Assembly: GCF_051400755.1 (NCBI RefSeq)
Contig: NZ_JBLFFL010000001.1
Span: 1,054,001 to 1,118,000 of the forward strand
Direction of reading: 5' to 3'
DNA: 64,000 bases
Source: Parapedobacter sp051400755
GTDB taxonomy: Bacteria; Bacteroidota; Bacteroidia; Sphingobacteriales; Sphingobacteriaceae
The notes beneath the pieces are model-generated. The model searched no databases. It saw only the letters and a list, made by a program, of their open reading frames with translations, and was not told the origin of the DNA. The position numbers and the translations under genes were made by a program. Each line of letters starts with the position of its first letter. Positions within the stretch are counted from its first letter, which is position 1. Shown piece by piece: positions 9,542 through 18,725 of the stretch.

Positions 9542-10537
9542 ATGAGTTCGACACCTATAACAAAAGAGACTTATTTAGAGTGGTATAAATCCATACTGCT
9601 CATGCGCAAATTTGAAGAGAAGGCAGGTCAACTGTATGGGCAGCAAAAGATCAGGGGATTTTGTCACCTCTATATCGGCCAAGAGGCCGTCGTCGCCGGT
9701 GCGCTATCGGTGCTACGGCCCGAAGACTCGATGATCACCGCTTATCGCGACCACGCCCATGCAGTGGCAAAAGGCATTTCCGCGAATGCCGCAATGGCAG
9801 AGCTGTTTGGCAAAGCCACCGGATGCTCGAAGGGTAAAGGGGGTTCCATGCACTTTTTCAGCAAAGAACATAAGTTCATGGGTGGCCACGGCATCGTAGG
9901 CGGACAGATTCCGCTGGGTGCCGGTATTGCGTTTGCCGAAAAATACAATGGAACGGATAACGTCTGCGTCTGTTACATGGGGGATGGAGCTGTCCGCCAA
10001 GGAGCGTTCAATGAAGCATTGAATATGGCCATGCTGTGGAAATTGCCCGTTATCTTTGTCTGCGAAAATAACGGTTATGCCATGGGCACGTCGGTAGCCC
10101 GTACGACCAATATGATTGATATTTATAAAATGGGTCTCGGTTTTGACATGCCCAGCGCACCGGTGGATGGGATGGACGTCGTCGCCGTACACAACGCTAT
10201 GGATGAAGCCGTGCAACGTGCGCGCAGTGGCGAAGGCCCTACATTCTTAGAGATGCGCACGTACCGGTATAAAGGCCACTCCATGTCGGACCCCGCCAAG
10301 TACCGCACCAAAGAAGAATTGGAAGAATACAAGGGCCGTGATCCGCTGATTACGACAAAGGCAACCATCATGGAAAAGAAATATGCCGACGAAGCATGGT
10401 TCGAACAGGTGGAATCCGAAGTGAAAAAGACAATCGATGAATCGGTCAAGTTTGCCGAAGAGTCGCCCTATCCTGAACCCGAGGAGCTGTACAAGGATGT
10501 ATATGTACAGCAGGATTACCCATTTATTACCGATTGA
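9542..10537 (+). CDS. pdhA: Pyruvate dehydrogenase E1 component alpha subunit
   Basis: Thiamine-diphosphate-binding alpha chain of the alpha2beta2 E1 enzyme, which decarboxylates pyruvate and acetylates the E2 lipoyl arm. The TPP motif runs from GDGAVRQGAFNEALNMA through ENNGYAMGTS (about 140-180); the mobile loop TYRYKGHSMSDPAKYR is near residue 240. Its 331 residues are normal. It is followed 50 bases later by the E2 gene, but the beta subunit is not here; it lies at 22765-23751. Confidence 0.96.
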   Translation: MSSTPITKETYLEWYKSILLMRKFEEKAGQLYGQQKIRGFCHLYIGQEAVVAGALSVLRPEDSMITAYRDHAHAVAKGISANAAMAELFGKATGCSKGKGGSMHFFSKEHKFMGGHGIVGGQIPLGAGIAFAEKYNGTDNVCVCYMGDGAVRQGAFNEALNMAMLWKLPVIFVCENNGYAMGTSVARTTNMIDIYKMGLGFDMPSAPVDGMDVVAVHNAMDEAVQRARSGEGPTFLEMRTYRYKGHSMSDPAKYRTKEELEEYKGRDPLITTKATIMEKKYADEAWFEQVESEVKKTIDESVKFAEESPYPEPEELYKDVYVQQDYPFITD

Positions 10538-10587
10538 GATTAGAGTAGCTAAGTAACGTTAAAAAAAAGGATTAACCGCAATATAAC

Positions 10588-12273
10588 ATGGCTGAAGTAG
10601 TAAAAATGCCCAAAATGAGCGACACCATGACCGAAGGGGTGATCGCAAAGTGGCACAAAAAAGTAGGCGACAAAGTCAGTTCAGGCGATTTGATAGCAGA
10701 AGTCGAAACGGATAAAGCTACCATGGACTTCGAATCGTACCAAGAGGGAACATTACTATATATCGGTCCGAAAGAAGGAGAAGCGGTACCGGTGGATGCC
10801 GTTATCGCGGTATTGGGCGAAGCAGGAGAGGATTATCAGGCTTTGCTGAAAAGCGATGGCGCCGGCGAAACCAAAAAAGAGGGCGAAGCCAAAAAAGAAG
10901 AAAAACCTGATCCGGAAACCGATAAGGCTACTGAAGACAGCGGTAATGAAGCACCGGCGGATGCCGGTGAGGAAGTAACAGCCGAATCCTTGGGCGCTAC
11001 GGTCATTACGATGCCCTTATTGAGCGACACCATGACCGAAGGGGTTATTGCGGAATGGCATTTCAAGGTGGGTGATGCCATCAAAAGCGATGACGTCATC
11101 GCCGACGTGGAAACCGACAAAGCAACCATGGAAGTAACCGCCTATGCCGAAGGCACCCTATTGTACATCGGTGTAGAAAAGGGTCAGGCGGCCAAAGTAA
11201 ATGATATTATTGCGATTGTAGGCAAGGAAGGTACCGATGTAGCGCCGTTGCTCAAACAGCCTTCAGGAAAGACCCAAAAGGCCGAGAAGCCGACAGAAAC
11301 AGCTCCAGCGGAATCGACAGCAGCCAAACCTGCGCAACCCGTTGCAAGCGAAGCGCCCGCCAGCGCATCGGACGATTCACGGGTAAAGGCCTCCCCCTTG
11401 GCACGCAAGATTGCAAAGGATAAAGGAGTTAGCCTCGGTGAAGTCAAGGGTACAGGCGATGGCGGTCGGATCATCAAAAAGGATGTCGAGTCGTACACCC
11501 CATCAGCTAAACCGGCAATCTCCGAAGCAGCCCCTGCGGCCCCTGCCCAAGCACCGGCAGCCACGACGGTCAGCATCCCGCAATTCGTAGGAGAGGAGCG
11601 CTACACCGAGAAACCGGTCACCCAAATGCGGAAGACCATCAGCCGTAGGCTTTCCGAATCCTTTCTTGTTCCGCATTTTTACCTCACCATCAAGATTGAC
11701 ATGGACAGCGCCATTCAGGCAAGAACCAAGATCAACGAGGTGGCTCCCGTAAAAGTGTCGTTCAACGACCTCGTAATCAAAGCTGCTGCAGTCGCGCTGA
11801 AACAGCATCCGGCTGTCAACGCCTCCTGGCAGGGCGACAAAATCCGGTACAATGAGCATGTAAACGTCGGTGTGGCTGTAGCCGTAGAAGATGGCTTGCT
11901 GGTGCCGGTCGTCCGGTTTGCCGATGGTAAATCCCTTTCGCATATTTCGGCGGAAGTGAAAGATTTTGCCCAACGGGCCAAAAACAAGAAATTGCAGCCT
12001 GCGGATTGGGAAGGGTCTACGTTTACCGTTTCTAATTTAGGCATGTTCGGTATCGATGAGTTTACGGCCATTATCAATGCACCCGACGCGTGCATTCTGG
12101 CTATCGGGGGCATCGAGCAGGTACCGGTGGTAAAAAATGGGCAAATCGTTCCGGGCAATACCATGAAGGTGACCCTCACCTGTGACCATCGGGTGGTAGA
12201 CGGTGCCACGGGCGCCGCGTTCCTACAAACGCTCAAGTCACTGCTGGAGGAGCCTGTACGGATATTGGCATAA
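10588..12273 (+). CDS. pdhC: Pyruvate dehydrogenase E2, dihydrolipoyl acetyltransferase, two lipoyl domains
   Basis: Core acetyltransferase of the pyruvate dehydrogenase complex, 561 residues. Two lipoyl domains each carry ETDKATM with the lipoylated lysines K43 and K178, separated by an acidic/Lys-rich then Ala/Pro-rich linker. A peripheral-subunit-binding domain follows (ASPLARKIAKDKGVSL, about 267-300), then another Ala/Pro linker and the catalytic domain ending DHRVVDGATGAAFL with the active His. It forms an operon with pdhA and ends in a clear terminator. Confidence 0.96.
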   Translation: MAEVVKMPKMSDTMTEGVIAKWHKKVGDKVSSGDLIAEVETDKATMDFESYQEGTLLYIGPKEGEAVPVDAVIAVLGEAGEDYQALLKSDGAGETKKEGEAKKEEKPDPETDKATEDSGNEAPADAGEEVTAESLGATVITMPLLSDTMTEGVIAEWHFKVGDAIKSDDVIADVETDKATMEVTAYAEGTLLYIGVEKGQAAKVNDIIAIVGKEGTDVAPLLKQPSGKTQKAEKPTETAPAESTAAKPAQPVASEAPASASDDSRVKASPLARKIAKDKGVSLGEVKGTGDGGRIIKKDVESYTPSAKPAISEAAPAAPAQAPAATTVSIPQFVGEERYTEKPVTQMRKTISRRLSESFLVPHFYLTIKIDMDSAIQARTKINEVAPVKVSFNDLVIKAAAVALKQHPAVNASWQGDKIRYNEHVNVGVAVAVEDGLLVPVVRFADGKSLSHISAEVKDFAQRAKNKKLQPADWEGSTFTVSNLGMFGIDEFTAIINAPDACILAIGGIEQVPVVKNGQIVPGNTMKVTLTCDHRVVDGATGAAFLQTLKSLLEEPVRILA

Positions 12274-12290
12274 CGTTAAATTTAGAAAAG

Positions 12291-12336
12291 CGCATGGGTC
12301 TTGGCCGCAATAGCCGCAGATCCATGCGTTTTTTTT
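12291..12336 (+). terminator. Rho-independent terminator after pdhC
   Basis: Stem CGCATGGGTC (12291-12300) with GATCCATGCG (12319-12328), one G-T pair, followed by an eight-T run. Confidence 0.85.
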
Positions 12337-12397
12337 ATTGCGTGTAGCGAATCCGGAGGCGCAACCGTTACCTATTTCAGTACCAAAATCCAAGGCG

Positions 12398-12874
12398 ATG
12401 AAAACAAGGATACTTCCTCATTTTGTGGTGTTATTTTTAACCCTCGCTACATCAGCTTGCAAAAAAAACGATCGCCTCACTTTTGATGAACCCATGATCT
12501 CATTACGCACCTATGTTGGATGGTGCGCCCCCAATGACAGCCTGACCATAGGCAAGGATCATTCACTATGGATTCATTACGCTAGCTGCAATGACGAAGT
12601 CGGTGTGAAGAAGCAATGGGCAACGGAATCCACGGACCATGAAGAACTTCTAGAGCTATTAAGTACCGGCGACTTCACCGCATTGGACATGAATGAGTGC
12701 GGTGCATGCTACGATGGAACTACGTATACCGTTACCGTGCGAGACGGAAACAGAAAGCATAGCATCAGCTTGGAGGGCATTCATTCAACCGGTGGTCAAA
12801 CACAAAATGGCATGCCCGGTAAACTTTTGGCCAAATTATTATCCATCATCGAAAAGCAAGCGGAGAAACAATGA
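12398..12874 (+). CDS. Hypothetical lipoprotein
   Basis: Not recognised with certainty. The 158-residue product from ATG at 12398 starts with a signal (MKTRILPHFVVLFLTLATSAC) with a probable lipidated Cys followed by KKND. The mature part has five further cysteines, including NECGACYDG, and a mixed alpha/beta pattern. Start codons further upstream in the frame (from 12338) fall in the terminator region and are rejected. It stands alone between pdhC and gcvP, with no pathway hint. Confidence 0.7.
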   Translation: MKTRILPHFVVLFLTLATSACKKNDRLTFDEPMISLRTYVGWCAPNDSLTIGKDHSLWIHYASCNDEVGVKKQWATESTDHEELLELLSTGDFTALDMNECGACYDGTTYTVTVRDGNRKHSISLEGIHSTGGQTQNGMPGKLLAKLLSIIEKQAEKQ

Positions 12875-12948
12875 CAACCTGTTAAAACAGGCATTGCCCG
12901 CCACGGATTTCCAAAAAGCTCTAGCCGCTTTATTTCTCGTCCTAAAAT

Positions 12949-12956
12949 CTGTATCT
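12949..12956 (+). promoter_or_regulatory. -7 box of gcvP
   Basis: TATCTTTG about 70 bases before the gcvP ATG, with a weak TTTA about 19-20 bases upstream as -33. The short gap between the lipoprotein gene and gcvP makes this the likely gcvP promoter. Confidence 0.5.
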
Positions 12957-13028
12957 TTGCACCCGAAAAAGCTACCGTCTGCTTGCTGACAAGCACCATG
13001 GCCGCATCCGGATAGCGATAATGTCCCC

Positions 13029-15908
13029 ATGAATAAGATACATTTCCAGGAAAAATTCGAAGAGCGCCACATTGGACCAAGTCCTGATGAGACCGCCGCT
13101 ATGCTGGATGCCTTGGGCGTCCAAAGCCTCGACCAGCTGATCGACCAAACCGTGCCCGCCCAAATACGGGCGGCAAAGCCATTGGCACTCCCCGACGCCT
13201 TGGCGGAAACGGCCTACTTGCGCAAGATGAAGACCGTGGCAGACCAGAATAAGGTCTTTAAATCCTACATCGGGCAAGGGTACTATGACGTGATCCTCCC
13301 CGGTGTCATTCAACGCAACGTATTTGAAAACCCGGGTTGGTATACCCAGTACACACCCTACCAAGCAGAAATCGCACAGGGGCGCTTACAGGCCCTGCTC
13401 AATTTCCAGACCATGGTCATCGATCTCACCGGTATGGAAATCGCCAACGCTTCTTTGCTCGATGAGGCTACCGCAGCCGCTGAGGCCATGTTTATGCAAT
13501 ATGGGCTCCGCAAGAACAAGGAAGCCAACACGTACTTCGTGGCTTCGGCTGTCTTCCCACAAACGCTGGATGTATTGCGTACAAGAGCGCTGTCTTATGG
13601 TATTGAGCTATTGGTAGGCAACTTACATGATCTTCCCGATACCGATAACATCTTCGGCGTGCTGCTCCAATACCCCACGGCGGATGGCTCGATCGCCGAC
13701 TATACCGCCCTTGCCGAACACCTGCACGCACACGACATCTCAATATGCGCCGTGGCCGACCTGATGAGCCTTGTATTGCTGTCCGCCCCGGGCGAATGGG
13801 GAGCCGATGTTGTGGTAGGCAGTACCCAGCGCTTTGGCGTCCCGATGGGATTCGGTGGCCCGCATGCAGCCTACTTTGCCACCAAAGAAACCTTTAAACG
13901 CAATATTCCAGGCCGCATCATCGGCGTGACGATCGACTCGAACGGCGACTACGCACTCCGGATGGCATTGCAGACGCGCGAACAGCATATCCGTCGGGAT
14001 AAGGCTTCGTCCAATATTTGTACAGCACAGGCCCTTCTCGCTATTATGGCGGGCTTTTATGCCGCCTACCATGGTCCCAAGGGGCTACAGCAAATCGCCG
14101 AGCGCATACATGGTTTGGCTGCCTTATTGGATCACGCGCTGCAACAATTGGGCTATACACAGCTCAATGAGACTTATTTCGACACCTTGCGTGTTGAACT
14201 TGGTGAACTGGCCGGTCCACTTCACGCCGAAGCGCTCAATAACGAGGTAAACTTGCTTTATCACGGATCGATTGCCGGCATCTCCATCGATGAGACCACT
14301 ACCTACGGCGATATTGAAGTGCTTGTCCGCATCTTTGCCAAACTCAAAGGCAAAACCATAAACGATGTGGACTTGGCAGCGTTGTCTGCCGATGTCTCCT
14401 CGACCATACCACCGGCATTGCGCCGCACGTCTGCCTACTTGTCGCATCCCGTATTCAATAGCTATCATTCAGAGCATGAGATGCTGCGCTATATCAAATC
14501 ATTGGAAGCCAAGGACCTATCATTATGCCATTCGATGATCCCGCTGGGCTCATGTACCATGAAGCTCAATGCAACCACCGAGATGGTTCCCGTCACGTGG
14601 CCGGAGTTTAGTAACCTGCATCCTTTTGCCCCTGCCGATCAGACCAGCGGCTACATGCAGGTCATCAGCGAGCTGAATCAGTGGCTCTGCGAAATCACCG
14701 GATTTGCCAAGGTCAGCTTCCAGCCCAATTCGGGTGCGCAGGGCGAGTACGCGGGATTGATGGTTATCCGTGCTTACCACGAAAGCCGCGGCGATCACCA
14801 CCGCGATGTCGTACTCATCCCTTCGTCTGCACACGGCACCAATCCGGCATCGGCCAGCATGGCGGGCCTGAAAGTGGTCGTCGTCCGGTGCGACGAACGC
14901 GGCAACATTGACGTGGTTGACCTCCGCAGGAAAGCCGAGGAGCACGCCGCCAATCTTTCGGCATTGATGGTCACCTACCCCTCTACCCACGGCGTTTTTG
15001 AAGAACCGATCGTAGCCATTTGCGATATCATCCATGACCATGGCGGACAGGTGTATATGGATGGGGCCAACATGAACGCACAAGTAGGCTTGACGAGCCC
15101 GGGACTCATTGGAGCCGATGTATGCCACCTCAACCTGCACAAAACATTCTGCATCCCACACGGTGGGGGCGGCCCCGGTATGGGCCCGATCGGCGTGGCC
15201 GCGCACTTGGTTCCGTTTCTGCCTAACCACCCGGTCGTCAGCGTCAGCGGCGAACAGGGCATCAACGCCATATCCGCCGCACCTTGGGGCTCAGCATCCA
15301 TTTTGCTGATATCGCATGCCTATATCGCCATGATGGGCGGTGGTGGACTGACCAATGCTACGAAATACGCGATCTTAAACGCTAACTATATCAAAACGCG
15401 GTTGGAAAACCATTATCCGGTATTGTATGCCGGCGCTAATGGACGTTGCGCGCACGAACTCATTTTGGACTGCCGTTCGTTTAAAGCCGCGGGGGTGGAA
15501 GTGAGCGATATCGCCAAACGGCTGATGGACTACGGCTTCCACGCACCCACCGTATCGTTTCCGGTAGCGGGCACGTTAATGGTTGAACCCACGGAATCGG
15601 AATCCAAAGCCGAGCTCGACCGCTTTTGTGATGCCCTCATCGCCATCCGCAACGAGATTGCCGCTATTGAAAGCGGCCAGTCCGACAAGCAAAACAACCT
15701 ATTGAAGGGCGCTCCGCATACCGTGACCATGGTGAGTGCAGACGAGTGGGATAAGCCTTATCCCCGCTCTCAAGCGGCCTTTCCGCTCCCGTTTGTGCGT
15801 GAGCATAAGTTTTGGCCTGCCGTAGGACGTGTCAACGATTCGCAAGGAGACCGGATGCTGATCTGTGCCTGCCCTCCATTGAGCGCATACGAAGCGGTAG
15901 AAGCATAA
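13029..15908 (+). CDS. gcvP: Glycine dehydrogenase (decarboxylating), P protein
   Basis: PLP-dependent P protein of the glycine cleavage system: it decarboxylates glycine and passes the aminomethyl group to lipoylated GcvH. The 959-residue single chain fuses the two homologous halves (P1 and P2) that are separate in some bacteria. PLP lysine is K705 in LHKTFCIPHGGGGPGMG; the glycine-rich loop follows directly. gcvH is at 33086-33466; no gcvT is in the window. The 3' end faces a minus-strand TPP riboswitch across a bidirectional terminator. Confidence 0.97.
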   Translation: MNKIHFQEKFEERHIGPSPDETAAMLDALGVQSLDQLIDQTVPAQIRAAKPLALPDALAETAYLRKMKTVADQNKVFKSYIGQGYYDVILPGVIQRNVFENPGWYTQYTPYQAEIAQGRLQALLNFQTMVIDLTGMEIANASLLDEATAAAEAMFMQYGLRKNKEANTYFVASAVFPQTLDVLRTRALSYGIELLVGNLHDLPDTDNIFGVLLQYPTADGSIADYTALAEHLHAHDISICAVADLMSLVLLSAPGEWGADVVVGSTQRFGVPMGFGGPHAAYFATKETFKRNIPGRIIGVTIDSNGDYALRMALQTREQHIRRDKASSNICTAQALLAIMAGFYAAYHGPKGLQQIAERIHGLAALLDHALQQLGYTQLNETYFDTLRVELGELAGPLHAEALNNEVNLLYHGSIAGISIDETTTYGDIEVLVRIFAKLKGKTINDVDLAALSADVSSTIPPALRRTSAYLSHPVFNSYHSEHEMLRYIKSLEAKDLSLCHSMIPLGSCTMKLNATTEMVPVTWPEFSNLHPFAPADQTSGYMQVISELNQWLCEITGFAKVSFQPNSGAQGEYAGLMVIRAYHESRGDHHRDVVLIPSSAHGTNPASASMAGLKVVVVRCDERGNIDVVDLRRKAEEHAANLSALMVTYPSTHGVFEEPIVAICDIIHDHGGQVYMDGANMNAQVGLTSPGLIGADVCHLNLHKTFCIPHGGGGPGMGPIGVAAHLVPFLPNHPVVSVSGEQGINAISAAPWGSASILLISHAYIAMMGGGGLTNATKYAILNANYIKTRLENHYPVLYAGANGRCAHELILDCRSFKAAGVEVSDIAKRLMDYGFHAPTVSFPVAGTLMVEPTESESKAELDRFCDALIAIRNEIAAIESGQSDKQNNLLKGAPHTVTMVSADEWDKPYPRSQAAFPLPFVREHKFWPAVGRVNDSQGDRMLICACPPLSAYEAVEA

Positions 15909-15916
15909 CATAAACT

Positions 15917-15955
15917 AAAACCCTATTCTAGCCATAGCCAGAATAGGGTTTTTGC
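15917..15955. terminator. Bidirectional terminator between gcvP and the TPP riboswitch
   Basis: Thirteen-base-pair stem AAAACCCTATTCT (15917-15929) with AGAATAGGGTTTT (15940-15952), loop AGCCATAGCC. A T run follows on the plus strand and a weaker A/T run on the minus strand. It can end gcvP and also serve as expression-platform terminator of the riboswitch on the other strand. Confidence 0.8.
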
Positions 15956-15974
15956 ACAACTTTCGCTGTACAAT

Positions 15975-16057
15975 ATGTGCTTTTCCTGCGCTGGCATTAC
16001 CCAGATCAGGTTCGGGGATGTGATCTCAGCCTGATTGCTCAAGCACTCCCGGCACAT
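15975..16057 (-). ncRNA. TPP (thiamine pyrophosphate) riboswitch, no downstream thi gene
   Basis: On the minus strand the THI-box core is intact: GGCTGAGATCAC, then CCCGAACCTGATCTGGG and TAATGCCAGCGCAGGAA. P1 closes with ATGTGC (16057-16052) and GCACAT (15980-15975). Downstream on this strand come about 20 bases, a second TGTGC (15958-15954) able to compete for the P1 3' strand, the 13-bp hairpin, and then only the antisense of gcvP. No thiamine biosynthesis or transport gene follows. The aptamer identity is firm; what it controls here is open. Confidence 0.92.
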
Positions 16058-16133
16058 GTTTACATAGAGAACAACCGGCTGGACAAAAGGTTTTATTTTT
16101 TTACCTTTGGCTTTATAAGAATAAACCATCGTT

Positions 16134-16511
16134 ATGAAACTCTTTAATATTGTATGCTGTATCCTATTCGTGGCGAGTGCCGCCTTGCAATACAACGATG
16201 TGGATCCCTACCTATGGATCCCGATTTACCTATATGGTGCAGGGCTGTGCTATGCCGCCGCGCGGAATCGCTATTTTCCCCGTGCCTATCTCATCGGCAT
16301 CGTCATTTATGGCGCGTTAGTTGCTTACTATCTTATATTCAAGCATGGCGCGCTCGACTGGTTTCAGCACCATGAAACCAAAGATCTGGTACAATCCATG
16401 AAAGCAGATAAACCTTGGATAGAAGAAACGCGGGAAGTAATGGGTTTACTCATACTCATCGCGGTACTCAGCATCGATTGGATCGCTGCCCGTAAATTAA
16501 CACGAAAATAA
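16134..16511 (+). CDS. TMEM220-like small membrane protein
   Basis: Membrane protein of 125 residues with about four hydrophobic segments. The opening pattern (LFVASAALQYNDVDPYLWIP) is the signature of the transmembrane-220 family, in which an Asn-Asp-x-Asp-Pro motif follows the first helix. Function is unknown. It is divergent from the riboswitch transcript, whose 5' end would start only tens of bases away, so the two promoters share the short gap at about 16058-16133. Confidence 0.8.
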   Translation: MKLFNIVCCILFVASAALQYNDVDPYLWIPIYLYGAGLCYAAARNRYFPRAYLIGIVIYGALVAYYLIFKHGALDWFQHHETKDLVQSMKADKPWIEETREVMGLLILIAVLSIDWIAARKLTRK

Positions 16512-16771
16512 ACGATTAATTTACCAGAAATTTAACTAACTTTAACTTACGTAAGCACGGACTGAAAGTGATGTTAAGAATTTTTTCCGTTCGTTTTCTA
16601 ACCAGTCATTTTTACAGAAAAATACATCTAAGTTGTTGATTTACATATAGCTATTTGATATTTTAATTTTTAATTTTTTAGCTGATTTTTTTTTGCCATC
16701 TTCGTTTCAAGAAGAAGTTATCAACATTTTTTCGGTCATTATTTGTAAATCAACTTATTAAGAATTAACGA
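16512..16771. other. AT-rich region upstream of dnaA
   Basis: No gene. The stretch is strongly AT-rich with long T and A runs. One near-consensus DnaA box, TTATCAACA (16718-16726, one mismatch to TTATCCACA), lies 46 bases before dnaA and could serve dnaA autoregulation. I do not see a cluster of boxes, so an origin is not claimed. Confidence 0.4.
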
Positions 16772-18199
16772 ATGGAAAAAACGAGCACGAGTGTCTGGAA
16801 TAGCTGTCTCCAAATCATTAAAGACAACATTCCCGCACAAAGTTATAAGACCTGGTTTGAGCCCGTTAAGGCTGTACGGTTGGAAGGTAACGTTTTGACT
16901 ATTCAAGTGCCAAGTTTGTTTTTCTATGAATGGCTGGAGGAACACTATGTCGGTCTACTGCGCAAGACCATAAAAAAGCATCTCGGAGAAAACGGGCGAT
17001 TGGAATACAATATTGTTGTTGAAAAATCTTCTACAAGTAATCCATATACGACGAACATTCCTTCAAGTGGCAACGGTGCCGATGCCAAAAAGCAATCCAT
17101 CCCCATACCGGTGGCGCTCAACAAGGACATTAAAAATCCGTTTGTCATCCCCGGTCTCAAAAAATTGCAGGTAGACCCTCAATTAAACCAGCATTATACC
17201 TTTGACAATTTCATCGAAGGAGAATGTAACCGGTTAGCACGGTCAGCGGGTTTCGCCGTGGCAAACAAGCCGGGCGGCACCTCTTTCAACCCGTTGATGA
17301 TCTATGGTGGCGTGGGGCTTGGCAAAACGCATTTGGCCCAGGCCATTGGCAATGAAATCAAACGCAACATGCCGGATAAGTTGGTCATCTACGTATCGTG
17401 CGAAAAATTTTGCCAACAGTTTGTAGACTCCCTGAAAAACAACACCATCAACGACTTTGTCAATTTCTATCAGGCCATGGACATCATCATCATGGATGAT
17501 GTGCATAATTTTGCCGGCAAAGAGCGTACGCAAGACATTTTCTTCCACATCTTCAATCACCTGCACCAATCCAGCAAGCAGATCATCCTGACTTCCGATA
17601 AACCCCCAAAGGACTTGGCGGGATTGGAAGAGCGTTTATTGAGCCGGTTCAAATGGGGGCTTTCTGCCGATATGCAGGTGCCCGACCTGGAGACCCGGAT
17701 GGCCATCCTCAAAAAGAAAATGTATTCCGACGGTATTGAGCTGCCCGAAAATGTGATTGAATATGTTGCCAATCAAATTGACAATAGCGTGCGTGAGCTC
17801 GAGGGTGCAATGGTCTCCTTGCTGGCTCAGGCTACGCTGAATAAGAAAGAGATTGACCTCAATCTCGCCAAATCCATGTTGAAGAATTTCATTAAAAACA
17901 CACACAAGGAAATCTCCATGGATTACATCCAAAAGTTGGTGTGCGATTATTTCGAAGTACCGGTAGAGATGGTCAAATCCAAGATGAGGAAACGGGAGAT
18001 CGTGCAGGCCCGACAGATTTCGATGTACCTCGCCAAAAACCACACGAAGACCTCATTAAAGTCCATCGGCGCTTTTTTCGGCGGCCGGGACCACTCCACT
18101 GTTATCTACGCTTGTCAAACGGTAGAGGACCTAATCGAAACAGACAAGAAGTTCAAGGCATACGTGCAGGATATCCAGAAAAAACTGAAAACTAGTTAA
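16772..18199 (+). CDS. dnaA: Chromosomal replication initiator DnaA
   Basis: AAA+ initiator that binds DnaA boxes and opens the origin. The 475 residues show domain I (about 1-90), a short linker, AAA+ domain III with Walker A GGVGLGKTH (K185) and Walker B IIIMDDVHNF, and C-terminal domain IV with the DnaA signature GAFFGGRDHSTVIYA. No typical dnaN or rpmH neighbour is present, as is common in Bacteroidota. No Shine-Dalgarno-like sequence precedes the start. Confidence 0.97.
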   Translation: MEKTSTSVWNSCLQIIKDNIPAQSYKTWFEPVKAVRLEGNVLTIQVPSLFFYEWLEEHYVGLLRKTIKKHLGENGRLEYNIVVEKSSTSNPYTTNIPSSGNGADAKKQSIPIPVALNKDIKNPFVIPGLKKLQVDPQLNQHYTFDNFIEGECNRLARSAGFAVANKPGGTSFNPLMIYGGVGLGKTHLAQAIGNEIKRNMPDKLVIYVSCEKFCQQFVDSLKNNTINDFVNFYQAMDIIIMDDVHNFAGKERTQDIFFHIFNHLHQSSKQIILTSDKPPKDLAGLEERLLSRFKWGLSADMQVPDLETRMAILKKKMYSDGIELPENVIEYVANQIDNSVRELEGAMVSLLAQATLNKKEIDLNLAKSMLKNFIKNTHKEISMDYIQKLVCDYFEVPVEMVKSKMRKREIVQARQISMYLAKNHTKTSLKSIGAFFGGRDHSTVIYACQTVEDLIETDKKFKAYVQDIQKKLKTS

Positions 18200-18205
18200 C
18201 TCACA

Positions 18206-18258
18206 CAACAAGGGCGGCCACGATCAATAGCGGCCGCCCCTGTTGGTTGCTCTTTTTC
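18206..18258. terminator. Terminator between dnaA and the DUF4890 gene
   Basis: Arms CAACAAGGGCGGCC (18206-18219) and GGCCGCCCCTGTTG (18232-18245) pair with one mismatch. A T-rich run follows on the plus strand; the convergent genes may share it. Confidence 0.75.
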
Positions 18259-18260
18259 CT

Positions 18261-18659
18261 TTAGTTGCTACCGCCACCCCGGCGACCACCTCCCTGCCTC
18301 ATCCGGGCAGCCCGCTCTTCGGCAATCTTTTTATACGCTTTCTTCTGCTCATCATCCAGTACGGAAAGGATTTTTTGATCCGTTTGATCCCGCAGTTCGC
18401 GCATTTTCCCCATTCGCTGCTGCCTGTCGCCATCTTGGCTGTTTTGAAAAGCTTCGCGCATGGCTTTCCCTTGAGCAAGGGTGTACGCATACACCGAGTC
18501 CTTTTGCGAAGCCGACAGTTTCAATTCCTGCTCCAACCGTTCGGTGGTGCGCTTGGCATTTTCCTCTGGAGTGCCAAAGCCCCCACGCCCCCCTTGCTGG
18601 GCAACCGACAGTCCAACGGCCATCAGTAATGTCATCGCTGTTAAGATACCTGTTTTCAT
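18261..18659 (-). CDS. DUF4890-like periplasmic protein
   Basis: Secreted protein of 132 residues: signal peptide to about residue 20 (ending GLSVAQ), then a helical, charged body with an LTxxQ-type pattern (LKLSASQKDSVYAY and LSVLDDEQKKAYKKI) like the Spy/CpxP and DUF4890 proteins of Bacteroidota, and a Gly/Arg-rich tail. Its role is unknown; Spy relatives are periplasmic chaperones, but this similarity is only in pattern. Confidence 0.75.
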   Translation of the reverse strand: MKTGILTAMTLLMAVGLSVAQQGGRGGFGTPEENAKRTTERLEQELKLSASQKDSVYAYTLAQGKAMREAFQNSQDGDRQQRMGKMRELRDQTDQKILSVLDDEQKKAYKKIAEERAARMRQGGGRRGGGSN

Positions 18660-18725
18660 AACCTTGAAAATTTACGTCTATTATATCCAGTCAGACTTCA
18701 GAACACGGCGATGGTTTAAGGTTGC

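Noticed and set aside
15699..15911. 70-codon minus-strand frame just behind the riboswitch terminator, a possible target gene
   Set aside because: It lies fully inside gcvP in antisense, with no known thiamine family features or hydrophobic transporter pattern.
15923..16195. 90-codon minus-strand frame covering the TPP aptamer
   Set aside because: It is made of riboswitch and terminator sequence; no family or signal is seen, and its start is upstream of the aptamer.
16512..16771. Replication origin next to dnaA
   Set aside because: Only one near-consensus DnaA box is visible in the AT-rich gap, and no cluster or 13-mer array. It is kept as a regulatory possibility only.
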